Source: Leeuwenhoekiella nanhaiensis (GTDB taxonomy: Bacteria > Bacteroidota > Bacteroidia > Flavobacteriales > Flavobacteriaceae). From it: a DNA stretch of 64,000 nucleotides. The stretch is taken from positions 186,001-250,000 of the forward strand of contig NZ_KZ319288.1 of NCBI RefSeq assembly GCF_002744755.1, given 5' to 3'. The notes under the pieces are model-generated. The model saw only the letters and a list, made by a program, of their open reading frames with translations. It ran no database searches and was not told the DNA's origin. This document shows positions 9,519 through 17,790 of this stretch, piece after piece; the stretch's first letter is position 1, and each line of letters begins with the position of its first letter. A program made the position numbers and the translations under genes.

Positions 9519-10344
9519 GCTCAATTCGCATAACAGTCTGCAAAGACAATACAAAGGCTTTATAGAAACTGCGCAATTAAGCTTCGCAGAAACTGAATTG
9601 CCTTATGGGCTATTCAGGTTAAACCGGTTTCCAGAGGCTTTACCAAAAGATTTCAAAATGCCGCATCCCATTCGTTTAGGGCAACGAATGGAAGTATTTA
9701 TGGAAGTAGCTCTTGCGCTGGAATACGAAGTTCTGGCCAAAAACCTGCAGATCATTCACGAAAAGAGAACTTTGGGTGAATTTGATTTTATAATCCGGTC
9801 TAAAGACGGCGGCAAACCTATTCATCTGGAAATGGTCTATAAATTTTATTTCCTAAGACCGGAACTCGGTGGAAACTGGATTGATCAATTGCAGGGGCCA
9901 AATGGCAGAGATCATTTAAAGCTTAAACTTGAGAAAATGCAGGGGCATCAATTTCCACTTTTACACGAGCCGGAAGCACACCCCTATCTAAAAGAATTAG
10001 GCCTAAACCCCGATGAACTGGAGCAAAATCTTTTTTTTAAAGCACAAATCTTTGTACCCGTTAATTACAACGATTCTTTAGGGCATAAGCCTTTTACTGA
10101 TGCAATCTCAGGAAATTACTTCTCTTTTCAGGAACTTGATAATTTAAACAGGCAGGAATTTTGTTTCTACATTCCATTTAAAAATGACTGGGTTGCACAG
10201 CCTGAAAGCGCAGATATGTTTGAGCCTTTTAAAACTTTTTACAAAAAAATAAGCGCTACTCTTAACGAACAACGCTCTGTTTTGTTTTGGATGTATTCAG
10301 CAGAAACGCAGCAGTTTAAGCGTCATTTTGCCAGCTGGTGGTAA
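9475..10344 (+). CDS. DUF1853 family protein
   Basis: A soluble protein of up to 289 residues that fits the DUF1853 family: RQYKGFIETAQL near the start, then GEFDFIIRSKDGGKPIHLEMVYKFYF, and a late FYIPFKNDW and FWMYS. The family has no proven function. The GEFDFII...HLEMVYK arrangement recalls a PD-(D/E)xK nuclease core, which is an inference. The start is uncertain: there is no ATG before the domain, so GTG at 9475 or TTG at 9511 (overlapping the cysM stop) must be used. The overlap suggests translational coupling to cysM. Confidence 0.75.
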   Translation: MIAEIAIYHQTYLIELNSHNSLQRQYKGFIETAQLSFAETELPYGLFRLNRFPEALPKDFKMPHPIRLGQRMEVFMEVALALEYEVLAKNLQIIHEKRTLGEFDFIIRSKDGGKPIHLEMVYKFYFLRPELGGNWIDQLQGPNGRDHLKLKLEKMQGHQFPLLHEPEAHPYLKELGLNPDELEQNLFFKAQIFVPVNYNDSLGHKPFTDAISGNYFSFQELDNLNRQEFCFYIPFKNDWVAQPESADMFEPFKTFYKKISATLNEQRSVLFWMYSAETQQFKRHFASWW

Positions 10345-10349
10345 ACAAT

Positions 10350-10814
10350 CTAAATTTTGCTTACGCGTACAGCGTTCATTCCTTTCTGACCGCGTTCCAA
10401 TTCAAATGAAACGTTATCATTTTCGTTAAGCTCACCTTCAAGAATTCCGCTTACATGAACAAAATACTTCTCCTGATTTTCAGAATCAATAATAAACCCA
10501 AAGCCCTTAGAGTGATCAAAAAACGATACTTTACCTTTTCTAAATTTGGCTTCTTCTGCAGCGATCTTGTCTTCTTCAGTAGTTTTAGGAACACTGATTT
10601 GAATATCTTCAATATCTACTTCTACTTTCATAGAAGGATCTGGAGGAGTATCGGTAAGGTTTCCATTATGATCAACATAAGCGATCATATCTTCAAAATT
10701 TCCACCGGTAGAATTTGCCTTTCTGGCCTCTTTACGTTTTTGTTTTTCTTCTCTTTTTTTAATGCGTTTTTTCTCGCGTTCTGTTTTACTATAGGTTTGT
10801 TGTGATTTTCCCAT
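10350..10814 (-). CDS. Cold-shock-domain protein with a basic N-terminal extension
   Basis: A 154-residue nucleic-acid-binding protein. Residues 1-35 are highly charged and Lys/Arg-rich (KTEREKKRIKKREEKQKRK), followed by an acidic linker, and the last 65 residues form a cold-shock domain with the RNP1-like KGFGFI and RNP2-like YFVHVS motifs. This layout is common in Bacteroidetes and differs from the minimal 70-residue CspA. It may act as an RNA chaperone or bind ribosomal RNA. It converges with the DUF1853 gene, five bases apart. Confidence 0.85.
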   Translation of the reverse strand: MGKSQQTYSKTEREKKRIKKREEKQKRKEARKANSTGGNFEDMIAYVDHNGNLTDTPPDPSMKVEVDIEDIQISVPKTTEEDKIAAEEAKFRKGKVSFFDHSKGFGFIIDSENQEKYFVHVSGILEGELNENDNVSFELERGQKGMNAVRVSKI

Positions 10815-11134
10815 TTAATAATTTAAGTGAATAGATACTTTGCCCCAGGTCAAGATCAGAAGTATACTGTACGAGGGATACGAAGAATATTGGAGAAGCT
10901 TTCTTATATCGGGCGTTTCAAGTACGGCTTAAGCAGATAGCTTAGACTGAGACGATTGTAAAGATACGCATTTGCAATGGATATTGAGCGTTTCAGACCA
11001 GAGATGATTTGAGATTACTCTAAATATTAAATTAATGTAAAATTATTCTTACACAAGCGCATTTTATCCTGATTATATGCATTTTAACTGGATAATTTGT
11101 ATATTTGGCACTTAAAACCAACACCCAAATCAGG
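10815..11134. other. Intergenic region between the cold-shock gene and the VGIGT gene cluster
   Basis: About 320 bases with no supported gene. The left part is likely the 5' leader of the cold-shock gene, such leaders often being long and structured. The right part is AT-rich and ends with a plus-strand promoter box at 11100-11107. No RNA gene was recognised. Confidence 0.4.
11100..11107 (+). promoter_or_regulatory. Candidate promoter -7 element TATATTTG
   Basis: An exact match to the Bacteroidetes TAnnTTTG -7 consensus, 28 bases before the TTG start at 11135 of the first VGIGT paralogue. No convincing TTTG -33 element is present. Its position supports the 11135 start over the upstream TTG at 11105, which lies inside the box. 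Confidence 0.5.
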
Positions 11135-11740
11135 TTGACCACAAAATTACTTGCAATTCTTATGCTTTTTGGCGGTTCTGCTTTTTGTCAGACCGAGGGA
11201 GTGGGTATTGGAACTACTCAACCCAGAGCTAAATTAGAAGTGGCCGGTGATACCCGAATTACTACGGGACTTGAGATAGCAGTTATTGAACATCTTGAAG
11301 ATGACGAGACGTCTACTTTCTTAATACAGGAACAAACCAATAAAATTAAAGCCCTTGACGTGAGCAATCCTACGGGTGCGGCCTTGGGCTATATACAGGT
11401 TTATGAAATTTACAATCCGAACGAAGACTGGGTTTTAGATTTTGACACGCAAGTGAACGCAACCGATTTTGTACTTAATGCTATTTCAGCTTCTTACGAC
11501 CGCGAATTAGACATAGGTTCAAATGCTTCAATACCCTATTATTCTGCATTTATAAAAAATGGAACCTGGCATATAACAGCCGATTTCCCCGAAGCAAATA
11601 ACAGATACCCATCTGAACTGGGTACCTGGACGATTACCTGCTTAATTTACTCTAAAGATCTTTCTAAACAGTTTGGACGAATTGAAATCCCTATGAACAA
11701 CTCTTCTACTGGTGCTGCTACAAACCCAATAGTTGATTGA
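11135..11740 (+). CDS. Secreted VGIGT-motif protein, paralogue 1
   Basis: About 201 residues, starting at a TTG that gives a good signal peptide (TTKLLAILMLFGGSAFCQ). Just after it comes GVGIGTTQPRAKLEVAGD, a motif found at the start of many Bacteroidetes surface proteins and tail-fibre-like proteins. The remainder is a beta-rich domain ending with the TWTITCLIYSKD segment. The alternative TTG at 11105 would lie in the promoter box and spoil the signal peptide. It is the first of three overlapping paralogous genes. The function is unknown; export across the inner membrane is likely. Confidence 0.7.
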   Translation: MTTKLLAILMLFGGSAFCQTEGVGIGTTQPRAKLEVAGDTRITTGLEIAVIEHLEDDETSTFLIQEQTNKIKALDVSNPTGAALGYIQVYEIYNPNEDWVLDFDTQVNATDFVLNAISASYDRELDIGSNASIPYYSAFIKNGTWHITADFPEANNRYPSELGTWTITCLIYSKDLSKQFGRIEIPMNNSSTGAATNPIVD

Positions 11741-11741
11741 C

Positions 11742-12371
11742 ATGAAAATACTATTACTTTTAATACTGCTTACTACACCCTGCTTTGCTCAGGTTGGTGT
11801 AGGTACTGTAAATCCGGAAGCTGATCTCCATGTTGCCGGTGATGTGATTATACAGGAAGAACTCGAGTTGGGTGTCCTTCCTTCAGTTACAAATACGGAT
11901 GAGGATTTTAAATTACTTACCAGACAAACCAATTCCACACCCATAAATGGTGAAATAACAAGACTTGATGTAGATGAGCTTACCGTCGCTCCTATCAATG
12001 TTTTTAAATACTACTTCTATAATTTAAGGTATGACAATATCATTGACTTGAATTTAAGCTTTGAGACCTCAAAATACATCGTAGGCATCGCAGACTTCAG
12101 ATACATAGGTAACCCTGTTAATAAAGTAATGCTTAATAACAGTGATGACTCGATAGGTGCATTTGTGGTTCGTACCTTTCAAAGTGGGGGAACCTGGCAC
12201 CTGGAAATACGCAATCGTTTCTTGAATACAACAAATCAAACAAACGCTGTGAACTATGAGGTAACATTTATCATTTATGATACCAGTTTTTACAGACAAC
12301 TGCCCACCATTACGACAAATCTTAACGGTAGTAATACCGGTACAGCCTCATCAATCCCTGACGTATACTGA
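11742..12371 (+). CDS. Secreted VGIGT-motif protein, paralogue 2
   Basis: 209 residues with the signal peptide MKILLLLILLTTPCFAQ followed by VGVGTVNPEADLHVAGDV. The C-terminal half resembles its neighbours (GTWHLEIRNRF, then YEVTFIIYDTSF). The ATG at 11742 lies one base after the paralogue 1 stop, and its own stop overlaps the paralogue 3 start (TGATG), so the three are translationally coupled. They look like products of tandem duplication. The function is unknown. Confidence 0.75.
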   Translation: MKILLLLILLTTPCFAQVGVGTVNPEADLHVAGDVIIQEELELGVLPSVTNTDEDFKLLTRQTNSTPINGEITRLDVDELTVAPINVFKYYFYNLRYDNIIDLNLSFETSKYIVGIADFRYIGNPVNKVMLNNSDDSIGAFVVRTFQSGGTWHLEIRNRFLNTTNQTNAVNYEVTFIIYDTSFYRQLPTITTNLNGSNTGTASSIPDVY

Positions 12372-13021
12372 TGTTAAAGACAAAAACATACTTGCTGTTG
12401 TTGTTTCTGGGACTGAATATATCAGTATCTGCCCAGGTGGGAATCAATACGGATACGCCTCAGGCAACTTTAGATGTCGTAGGCTCCGGAAAAATTGATG
12501 GAAAATTATTTCTGGAAAATCCCGGTAATTCAGATGTAATACGTGGTTCAAAACTCATTATTGAAAAAGCTGATCAGTCTATCGTGCAATATGACATTAA
12601 TGCGAGTAAATACGGGCCGATTAACTACGCAGAATTTGTCTTTAGAAACACTCCAAAAGCCGGTATTACTGATTATGACACAAAAATGAGTACGGCGAAT
12701 TATACGGTTTCCGTGCAGGGTTATTACTTCCGGGAAAATGGATCTAACAATACGAGTACGCACATTGTAAGTAATAAAGGGAATACCGTTGTTGAAGGCT
12801 ATCAGGTTTATGCCTATAAGAATACGGGAACAAATACCTGGTTCATTAGATGTGTGGTTAATGATGGCTATTTTGAAGGGGCTAATACAAGCGCAAATCT
12901 CGATATTTATATGAATCTCATTATTTATCGAAAGCGCTTTATTGCTAAAGAAGTTGCTAGTTATGGTATAAATATGTATCAGATAGAATCAGGCACATTA
13001 AGCAAGCCGCCCGGATTCTAA
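12371..13021 (+). CDS. Secreted VGIGT-motif protein, paralogue 3
   Basis: 216 residues: signal peptide MLKTKTYLLLLFLGLNISVSAQ, then VGINTDTPQATLDVVG, then a beta-rich domain with TWFIRCVVNDGYFEG and DIYMNLIIYRKRF, matching the C-terminal pattern of paralogues 1 and 2. The TGATG overlap with the preceding gene indicates coupling. The 3' end overlaps the converging MFS gene by four bases. No catalytic residues are visible. Confidence 0.75.
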   Translation: MLKTKTYLLLLFLGLNISVSAQVGINTDTPQATLDVVGSGKIDGKLFLENPGNSDVIRGSKLIIEKADQSIVQYDINASKYGPINYAEFVFRNTPKAGITDYDTKMSTANYTVSVQGYYFRENGSNNTSTHIVSNKGNTVVEGYQVYAYKNTGTNTWFIRCVVNDGYFEGANTSANLDIYMNLIIYRKRFIAKEVASYGINMYQIESGTLSKPPGF

Positions 13022-14289
13022 CTTTCAATATTCTCGTGCTCTTCCAAATCCTTTCTCAGGTCCAGTTTTCGGAATTTGGGCGAAAGGATTCCCGTTGCAA
13101 CTACGGTAATCAGCGTCATACTTCCACCAAAAACTACGGCAGTCACAGTACCCATTAATTTGGCAGTTAAGCCACTTTCAAAAGCTCCAAGTTCATTAGA
13201 ACTCCCCACAAACATAGAGTTTACCGAAGCTACCCGGCCCCGCATAGAATCCGGCGTTTTTAACTGAAGAATGGTTTGTCTTATGATCATAGAAACACCA
13301 TCGGTAACGCCACTCATAAATAAGGCAAAAACCGAAAGCCAGAAAATCGTAGAAAGTCCGAAAACTATAATACAAACCCCAAAACCGAAAACCGCCGCCA
13401 GCAATTTCATCCCTGCAGCCTTATAAAGCGGAAAGTATGCCGAAGTAAACATTGTAATCAAGGCTCCTACTGCCGGTGCAGCGCGTAAAATTCCAAAGCC
13501 CTGTGGACCAACTTTTAAAATATCCTGCGCGTAAATAGGTAATAAAGCCACTGCTCCGCCAAATAGCACGGCAATCATATCGAGACTTAAAGCGCCCAAT
13601 ACCGCCTTACTATTACGCACAAACGCAATCCCTTCTTTTAAACTCTCCCATACACGCTCCCCTATTTTGGGATTTAAAATGGGCTTCTTTTTAATTTGAG
13701 TAAGGGCGATGAGTGCAAAAAGGGAAAACCCAAAAATCACGCACATAGACCAGTGAACACCTATTAAATGAATAAGGAACCCACCTACAGCAGGACCTAC
13801 AACGGCACCCATTTGCCATACGCTGCTGCTCCAGGTAGCTGCGTTAGGGTATATTTTTTTGGGAACAATCAAAGCAAACAGGGAAAAGATAGTAGGCCCC
13901 AAAAACGCCCTCACGATACCACCTATAAATACCAGGGCATAAATACAATATAAGGTTAGTGAGGTACTTATGTGTTGGGTGACGATGGGCCAGGTCAATA
14001 AAAACAGACCAACACTTACCACCGAAAATCCAAAAATGCATTTAAAAAGCAAACTGCGCTTTTCCCGCTGATCAACGATATGGCCTGCAAAAAGCGCCAG
14101 AGAAACCGCCGGAATTACCTCCATGAGGCCAATAATGCCTAGCGATAAGGGATTCTTGGTTATGCTGTACACTTCCCACTCGATGACTACAAATTGCATA
14201 GACCAGGCAAAAACCATTGCAAAGCGTACCAAAAGAAAAATATTAAATTCCCTGTATCTCAGGGCTGCATAGGGATCGTTTTTTGCCAT
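13018..14289 (-). CDS. MFS transporter
   Basis: A 423-residue major facilitator superfamily permease with about 12 hydrophobic helices. The loop between helices 2 and 3 has GHIVDQREKRSLL, close to the MFS motif A. The general pattern (AALRYREFNIFLLVRF start, VDGVSMIIRQTILQLKTPDSMRGRVASVNSMF in the second half) is that of the EntS-like exporter group with DxxRGRV. It lies 108 bases downstream of the arsenic-type operon on the same strand, so co-expression is possible, but its substrate cannot be read from the sequence. Confidence 0.85.
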   Translation of the reverse strand: MAKNDPYAALRYREFNIFLLVRFAMVFAWSMQFVVIEWEVYSITKNPLSLGIIGLMEVIPAVSLALFAGHIVDQREKRSLLFKCIFGFSVVSVGLFLLTWPIVTQHISTSLTLYCIYALVFIGGIVRAFLGPTIFSLFALIVPKKIYPNAATWSSSVWQMGAVVGPAVGGFLIHLIGVHWSMCVIFGFSLFALIALTQIKKKPILNPKIGERVWESLKEGIAFVRNSKAVLGALSLDMIAVLFGGAVALLPIYAQDILKVGPQGFGILRAAPAVGALITMFTSAYFPLYKAAGMKLLAAVFGFGVCIIVFGLSTIFWLSVFALFMSGVTDGVSMIIRQTILQLKTPDSMRGRVASVNSMFVGSSNELGAFESGLTAKLMGTVTAVVFGGSMTLITVVATGILSPKFRKLDLRKDLEEHENIES

Positions 14290-14397
14290 AATGAAAATCC
14301 GAAACTAGTAGGTTTAATGCGCTACAAATGTAGGATTTTCAAAGGCTCAAACGGTATTAGATTAGCAGAATATAGATTTATTCCGGAAAGGAATGTA

Positions 14398-15003
14398 TCA
14401 ACTCTTTACCGATTGAAAGATGTATTTCATTTCGGTGGCGATTTCTTTACTACGTGAGGCATAAACGTCCTCCTCCTGCGGCGTGCCATCTGCTATTTTG
14501 GGATCGTCATAACGCACCGCAATGCGCGCTTCGGCCCCCGGAATAAAAGGACAGTTCTCATCAGCGTGCGAACAGGTCATTACCGCTGCAAAATTATCTT
14601 GTGGATTATTTGGATGGTCATATAATTTTGAGAAGGCTTTTACCTCCGGTTGCTTTTCAGCATATTTAAAACGGTACACGGGATTGTCATTTCCATCATC
14701 TTCAGCCTTAAAACCCTGCCTGATTAAGGTATTTACCGCGGTTTTGTTAAAAGCAGTAACCTCTACTCCACCGGAATAGGTTTTCGCCTCCACTCCAAAA
14801 TAAAAAGCAATCGCCTGAGCCCAAATCTGAGAAAGCTGACTGCGCCTGGAGTTGTGGGTACAAATAAAATTGAGTTGTGCAGGTAAAGCTGAATCGTTCT
14901 TAGATTTCAGATACTTAATAAGAGCCTGAAGTTCTTCTTTACGCGATTCTGTAATAGTTTCTATTTTCAGGGAATCGATAAAGGCTTTTAGTTCCGTATA
15001 CAT
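14398..15003 (-). CDS. Low-molecular-weight phosphatase/arsenate reductase-like protein
   Basis: 201 residues from MYTELKAFID. The phosphate loop CTHNSRRSQ fits the CX5R signature of LMW protein tyrosine phosphatases and thioredoxin-type ArsC enzymes, and a later DDPKIADGTPQEEDVY segment supplies the general-acid Asp. Such proteins commonly follow arsR and a DUF6428 gene in Bacteroidetes, which supports arsenate reduction. A longer frame reaches 15111 but would overlap the DUF6428 gene; the ATG at 15003 matches the family start. Confidence 0.83.
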   Translation of the reverse strand: MYTELKAFIDSLKIETITESRKEELQALIKYLKSKNDSALPAQLNFICTHNSRRSQLSQIWAQAIAFYFGVEAKTYSGGVEVTAFNKTAVNTLIRQGFKAEDDGNDNPVYRFKYAEKQPEVKAFSKLYDHPNNPQDNFAAVMTCSHADENCPFIPGAEARIAVRYDDPKIADGTPQEEDVYASRSKEIATEMKYIFQSVKS

Positions 15004-15025
15004 ACTTCGTATTTCAAAAAGTGGA

Positions 15026-15487
15026 TTAACAACAACCGTTACCGGGAATGCAGGGATCTGATGCCGCATTAATGAGCGGTGTAGTCTGACGCTGAGGCAC
15101 TCCGCAGGCATCTTTCGCTAAACAATCGGTGGCCAGAGCAGTTAACTTAAAATACTTACCATTATAGTCAAGACCATAAATAGCAATAGTCTCTGCCTGG
15201 TATTCAACCTCAATTTCTAAATCTTCCAGGTTGAGCGCTTTTTCAGAAATTTCTAAAATATTCAGCAATTTGTCAGGATGTAGACGGTGGTTATAATCCT
15301 GAGCATTCCACAATTGCATAACGATAGTTTCCTTAGTGCGTAAGGTTCCGCCGCAATCAATAAAACGCTTGGTGCTCTGCCCTACTTCGGTTACGTGAAA
15401 GTGCGCAGGCACTAGTTTTCCGTCAGGCAATTCAAAACCTATTTTATGGGCTTTGGAGGTGATTTTTTTAAGTTCAGATAGTTTCAT
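15026..15487 (-). CDS. DUF6428 family protein
   Basis: 153 residues beginning MKLSELKKITSK. It matches the DUF6428 family often found between arsR and an arsC-like gene in Bacteroidetes, with a KFIDCGGT-like core (RFIDCGGTLRTKET) and QLWNAQDYNHRL. The C-terminus is cysteine-rich and ends GNGCC, which could bind a thiophilic metalloid (inference). It lies 11 bases after arsR and 22 before the arsC-like gene, forming one operon. The molecular role is unknown. Confidence 0.82.
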   Translation of the reverse strand: MKLSELKKITSKAHKIGFELPDGKLVPAHFHVTEVGQSTKRFIDCGGTLRTKETIVMQLWNAQDYNHRLHPDKLLNILEISEKALNLEDLEIEVEYQAETIAIYGLDYNGKYFKLTALATDCLAKDACGVPQRQTTPLINAASDPCIPGNGCC

Positions 15488-15498
15488 AGTATTTCGTT

Positions 15499-15834
15499 TT
15501 AGCAGCATTCGTCCGATGCGCAACTTTGCAGCGAATCAAATAACAGATTCAATTCCTTTTTTAAAAGGGTTAGGGCTTCGGGATTAATACAGTAACAGAC
15601 GCGGACACCTTCAATAGTGCCCTGAATTAAACCGGCTTTCTTCAGTTCCTTTAAATGTTGAGAAACGGTGGCCTGAGCCAGACCAATGTCAGTTACCAAA
15701 TCTCCGCAAACACAACTGTCTAATTTTGAAAGTTGCTGTAAAATGGCAATACGCGCGGGGTGTGCAAGGGCTTTTGCATAAGCCGCAAGCCTGGTCTGAT
15801 GATCTGTAAATAATTGTTCTTTAGTTGCTCCCAT
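15499..15834 (-). CDS. arsR: ArsR family transcriptional repressor
   Basis: A 111-residue winged-helix metalloregulator. The metal-binding helix has DSCVCGDLV, the usual CxC arsenite site, and the recognition helix lies in AQATVSQHLKELKKAGL. A further Cys cluster ends the protein (SCASDECC). It heads the operon arsR-DUF6428-arsC-like. A near-perfect 16-bp palindrome lies eight bases before the start codon and is probably its own operator. No ACR3 or ArsB efflux gene is seen in the operon; the downstream MFS gene is the only transporter nearby. Confidence 0.9.
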   Translation of the reverse strand: MGATKEQLFTDHQTRLAAYAKALAHPARIAILQQLSKLDSCVCGDLVTDIGLAQATVSQHLKELKKAGLIQGTIEGVRVCYCINPEALTLLKKELNLLFDSLQSCASDECC

Positions 15835-15841
15835 AATATTT

Positions 15842-15857
15842 ATCGCAATATTACGAT
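15842..15857 (-). promoter_or_regulatory. Candidate ArsR operator palindrome
   Basis: ATCGCAATATTACGAT is a 16-base inverted repeat with a single mismatched pair, placed seven bases upstream of the arsR start. ArsR-type repressors usually bind AT-rich palindromes of this size that overlap the promoter of their own operon. Assignment is by position and symmetry only. Confidence 0.6.
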
Positions 15858-15990
15858 TAATTTGATTTGTACCAAATAATTTTAGCTGAGATTGTTAACC
15901 TCTTGCTAAAAGCCTTTTAACAACAGGCGCATAAGCTTTAAGAGCCCTAACTTTACGGAACTACATTAATTAAATTCATTTATTTACGAA

Positions 15991-16455
15991 ATGGAAACGA
16001 CTTCTAGTCACGAGAAAATCACTGAAGGACTGCAGCGCCTGTTGATTAAGAATTACGATGCTGAAAAAGGCTATATAACGGCAATGCAGGATATTGATCA
16101 CGCGGCATTGCGCGGCTTTATGCAAAGACAGGCCGCAAAGCGGAATGGTTTTGCAACCGAACTGGATCACGAGTTGCATTTAATCAACGAAAGACCGGAG
16201 TCTGATGGAAGCCTGGCGGGTAGTTTGCACCGAACCTGGATGGATTTACGCGATGCACTCAACCTCAATGACAAATCTGCCATTCTTGAAGAATGCCTGC
16301 GTGGTGAAGAAACCAGTGCCAAAGAATATGAACAGGTGCTTGAAGACATTCAATTTCCGCAGCATTTACGTACGGTAATCAACAATCAGCTTTCAAAGAT
16401 TTACAGAACTATTGAAGATCTTCAGCAACTGGAAGACATTACAAAACTGCAATAA
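15991..16455 (+). CDS. PA2169 family four-helix-bundle protein (DUF2383)
   Basis: A 154-residue, mostly helical, ferritin-like protein. The family pattern is seen in DAEKGYITAMQDIDHAALRGF, the GSLHRTWMDLRDAL core and the CLRGEETSAKEYEQVL helix. The biochemical role of the PA2169 family is not settled; members are often expressed under general stress. Conserved Glu and His residues could bind metal (inference). It is read away from arsR, 156 bases apart, and lies before the hairpin that precedes the aminotransferase gene. Confidence 0.85.
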   Translation: METTSSHEKITEGLQRLLIKNYDAEKGYITAMQDIDHAALRGFMQRQAAKRNGFATELDHELHLINERPESDGSLAGSLHRTWMDLRDALNLNDKSAILEECLRGEETSAKEYEQVLEDIQFPQHLRTVINNQLSKIYRTIEDLQQLEDITKLQ

Positions 16456-16552
16456 TCAGGGTAGAATGATTTTGAAATACGCAAAATTAAAGCTAAATAA
16501 TTAGCAGATTAAGAATTTAACGGACGCTTTTTTAGCAAGTCCATATGATTAT

Positions 16553-16597
16553 AACGATTTGATTTTCATATATTTAAAGAAATCAAATCGTTTTTTT
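16553..16597 (+). promoter_or_regulatory. Terminator-like hairpin abutting an ATG (possible attenuator)
   Basis: A perfect 13-bp inverted repeat (16553-16565 with 16580-16592) with a 14-base loop is followed directly by a run of T, and the ATG of the aminotransferase gene begins at 16598. It looks like an intrinsic terminator but leaves no room for a separate promoter and leader. It could be the terminator of the PA2169 gene that ends at 16455, an attenuator, a translation-blocking hairpin or a protein-binding palindrome. Confidence 0.55.
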
Positions 16598-17788
16598 ATG
16601 ACCACTTCAGAACTTCCCAGAAGAGACTGGATCAAGAAATTAGCCCTTTCAATCGGGGCAGTTGCCGTAGCACCCACTGCACTTTGGGCAGATACCGTTG
16701 AAACCGCAAGACGCAACAATCAAAAATTCTTGTATCAGAATCCGGTTTTTGACGAATTTACACCTCCTAAAATTCCCGACCTAAGTACGGTAAAAGCACG
16801 TTTAGTTTGGAATGAAAATCCCCACGGCCCATCAAAAATGGCGGCTGAGGCATTCCAAAAAGCGGTTTGGGATGGTAATCATTACTCCTGGTCTACCCTG
16901 AATGATTTGGTCGAAAAAATTGCAGTTTTTGAAGGGGTGAGTCCGGATCAGATTATGATGGGACCCGGCTCTTCAGACCTTCTTGAAAAGACAGCTTTGG
17001 TGCTATTTCAGGATGGAGGAAATGTCATCAGTGCAGACCCCAGTTATATGTCTTTAGTAAGTGTAGCTAAAGCCGCTGGCGGTAGCTGGAAAGCGGTAAA
17101 ACTTACCGAAGATTATCAGCATGACCTTGATGCTATGGAAACTGCGATTAATGTCGATACCAAACTCGTTTATATCACAAATCCTAATAACCCTACAGCC
17201 ACAATCACCAATACCGAAAAACTCAAGGACTTTTGCTCCCGCGTTTCTGAGCGGGTACCTGTTTTTGTTGACGAGGCCTATCTGGAGTTGGCTCCGGGCG
17301 GACTCGAAGGCAGTATGGCTCCACTGGTTGCCGAAGGTAAAAACGTTTTTGTTACGCGTACTTTTTCTAAAATTCACGGGATGGCCGGCCTGCGTATGGG
17401 CTATATGCTGGGGCATAGAGACGCTCTTGCTGCCATAAATGAAATCACCCGGGGTGGAATGGGCATTAGCGGCCCCACGATTGCCGCAGCCTCTGCGAGT
17501 ATGGATGATACCGAATATCTGGAGATGTGTAAAACCAGGTTTGATGAAGCCCGAAGCTACACCATGGCGTTTTTAGACAAGAAGGGGATTACTCCTATGC
17601 CCTCTACGACAAACTTTATCATTTTCCCCATTGATATGGAAGGTGACGATTTCCTGGAGCAAATTTATGAGCGTAAAGTGGTCGTTAGAGCCTTTAAATT
17701 CTGGGATCAGAACTGGTGTCGCGTAAGTCTGGGCACCATGGAAGAAATGAAGCATTTTACAGATGCAATAGATGAAATTCTGGTTTAA
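16598..17788 (+). CDS. Histidinol-phosphate aminotransferase-like PLP enzyme with Tat-type signal
   Basis: 396 residues, class I/II fold-type I aminotransferase. The N-terminus (PRRDWIKKLALSIGAVAVAP) resembles a twin-arginine signal followed by a hydrophobic stretch, so export by Tat is likely. The core has VWNENPHGPS, the GPGSSDLLEKTAL phosphate region, YITNPNNPT, VDEAYLEL and the PLP lysine in TFSKIHGMAGLRMG. This matches HisC-like enzymes, but the secretion signal and the lack of other his genes argue against histidine synthesis. An AEC-type permease follows two bases downstream. The substrate is unknown. Confidence 0.82.
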   Translation: MTTSELPRRDWIKKLALSIGAVAVAPTALWADTVETARRNNQKFLYQNPVFDEFTPPKIPDLSTVKARLVWNENPHGPSKMAAEAFQKAVWDGNHYSWSTLNDLVEKIAVFEGVSPDQIMMGPGSSDLLEKTALVLFQDGGNVISADPSYMSLVSVAKAAGGSWKAVKLTEDYQHDLDAMETAINVDTKLVYITNPNNPTATITNTEKLKDFCSRVSERVPVFVDEAYLELAPGGLEGSMAPLVAEGKNVFVTRTFSKIHGMAGLRMGYMLGHRDALAAINEITRGGMGISGPTIAAASASMDDTEYLEMCKTRFDEARSYTMAFLDKKGITPMPSTTNFIIFPIDMEGDDFLEQIYERKVVVRAFKFWDQNWCRVSLGTMEEMKHFTDAIDEILV

Positions 17789-17790
17789 GT

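Noticed and set aside
16598-17788. A histidine biosynthesis role for the HisC-like enzyme
   Set aside because: It has a Tat-type signal, no other his genes are nearby, and an AEC-type permease follows it.
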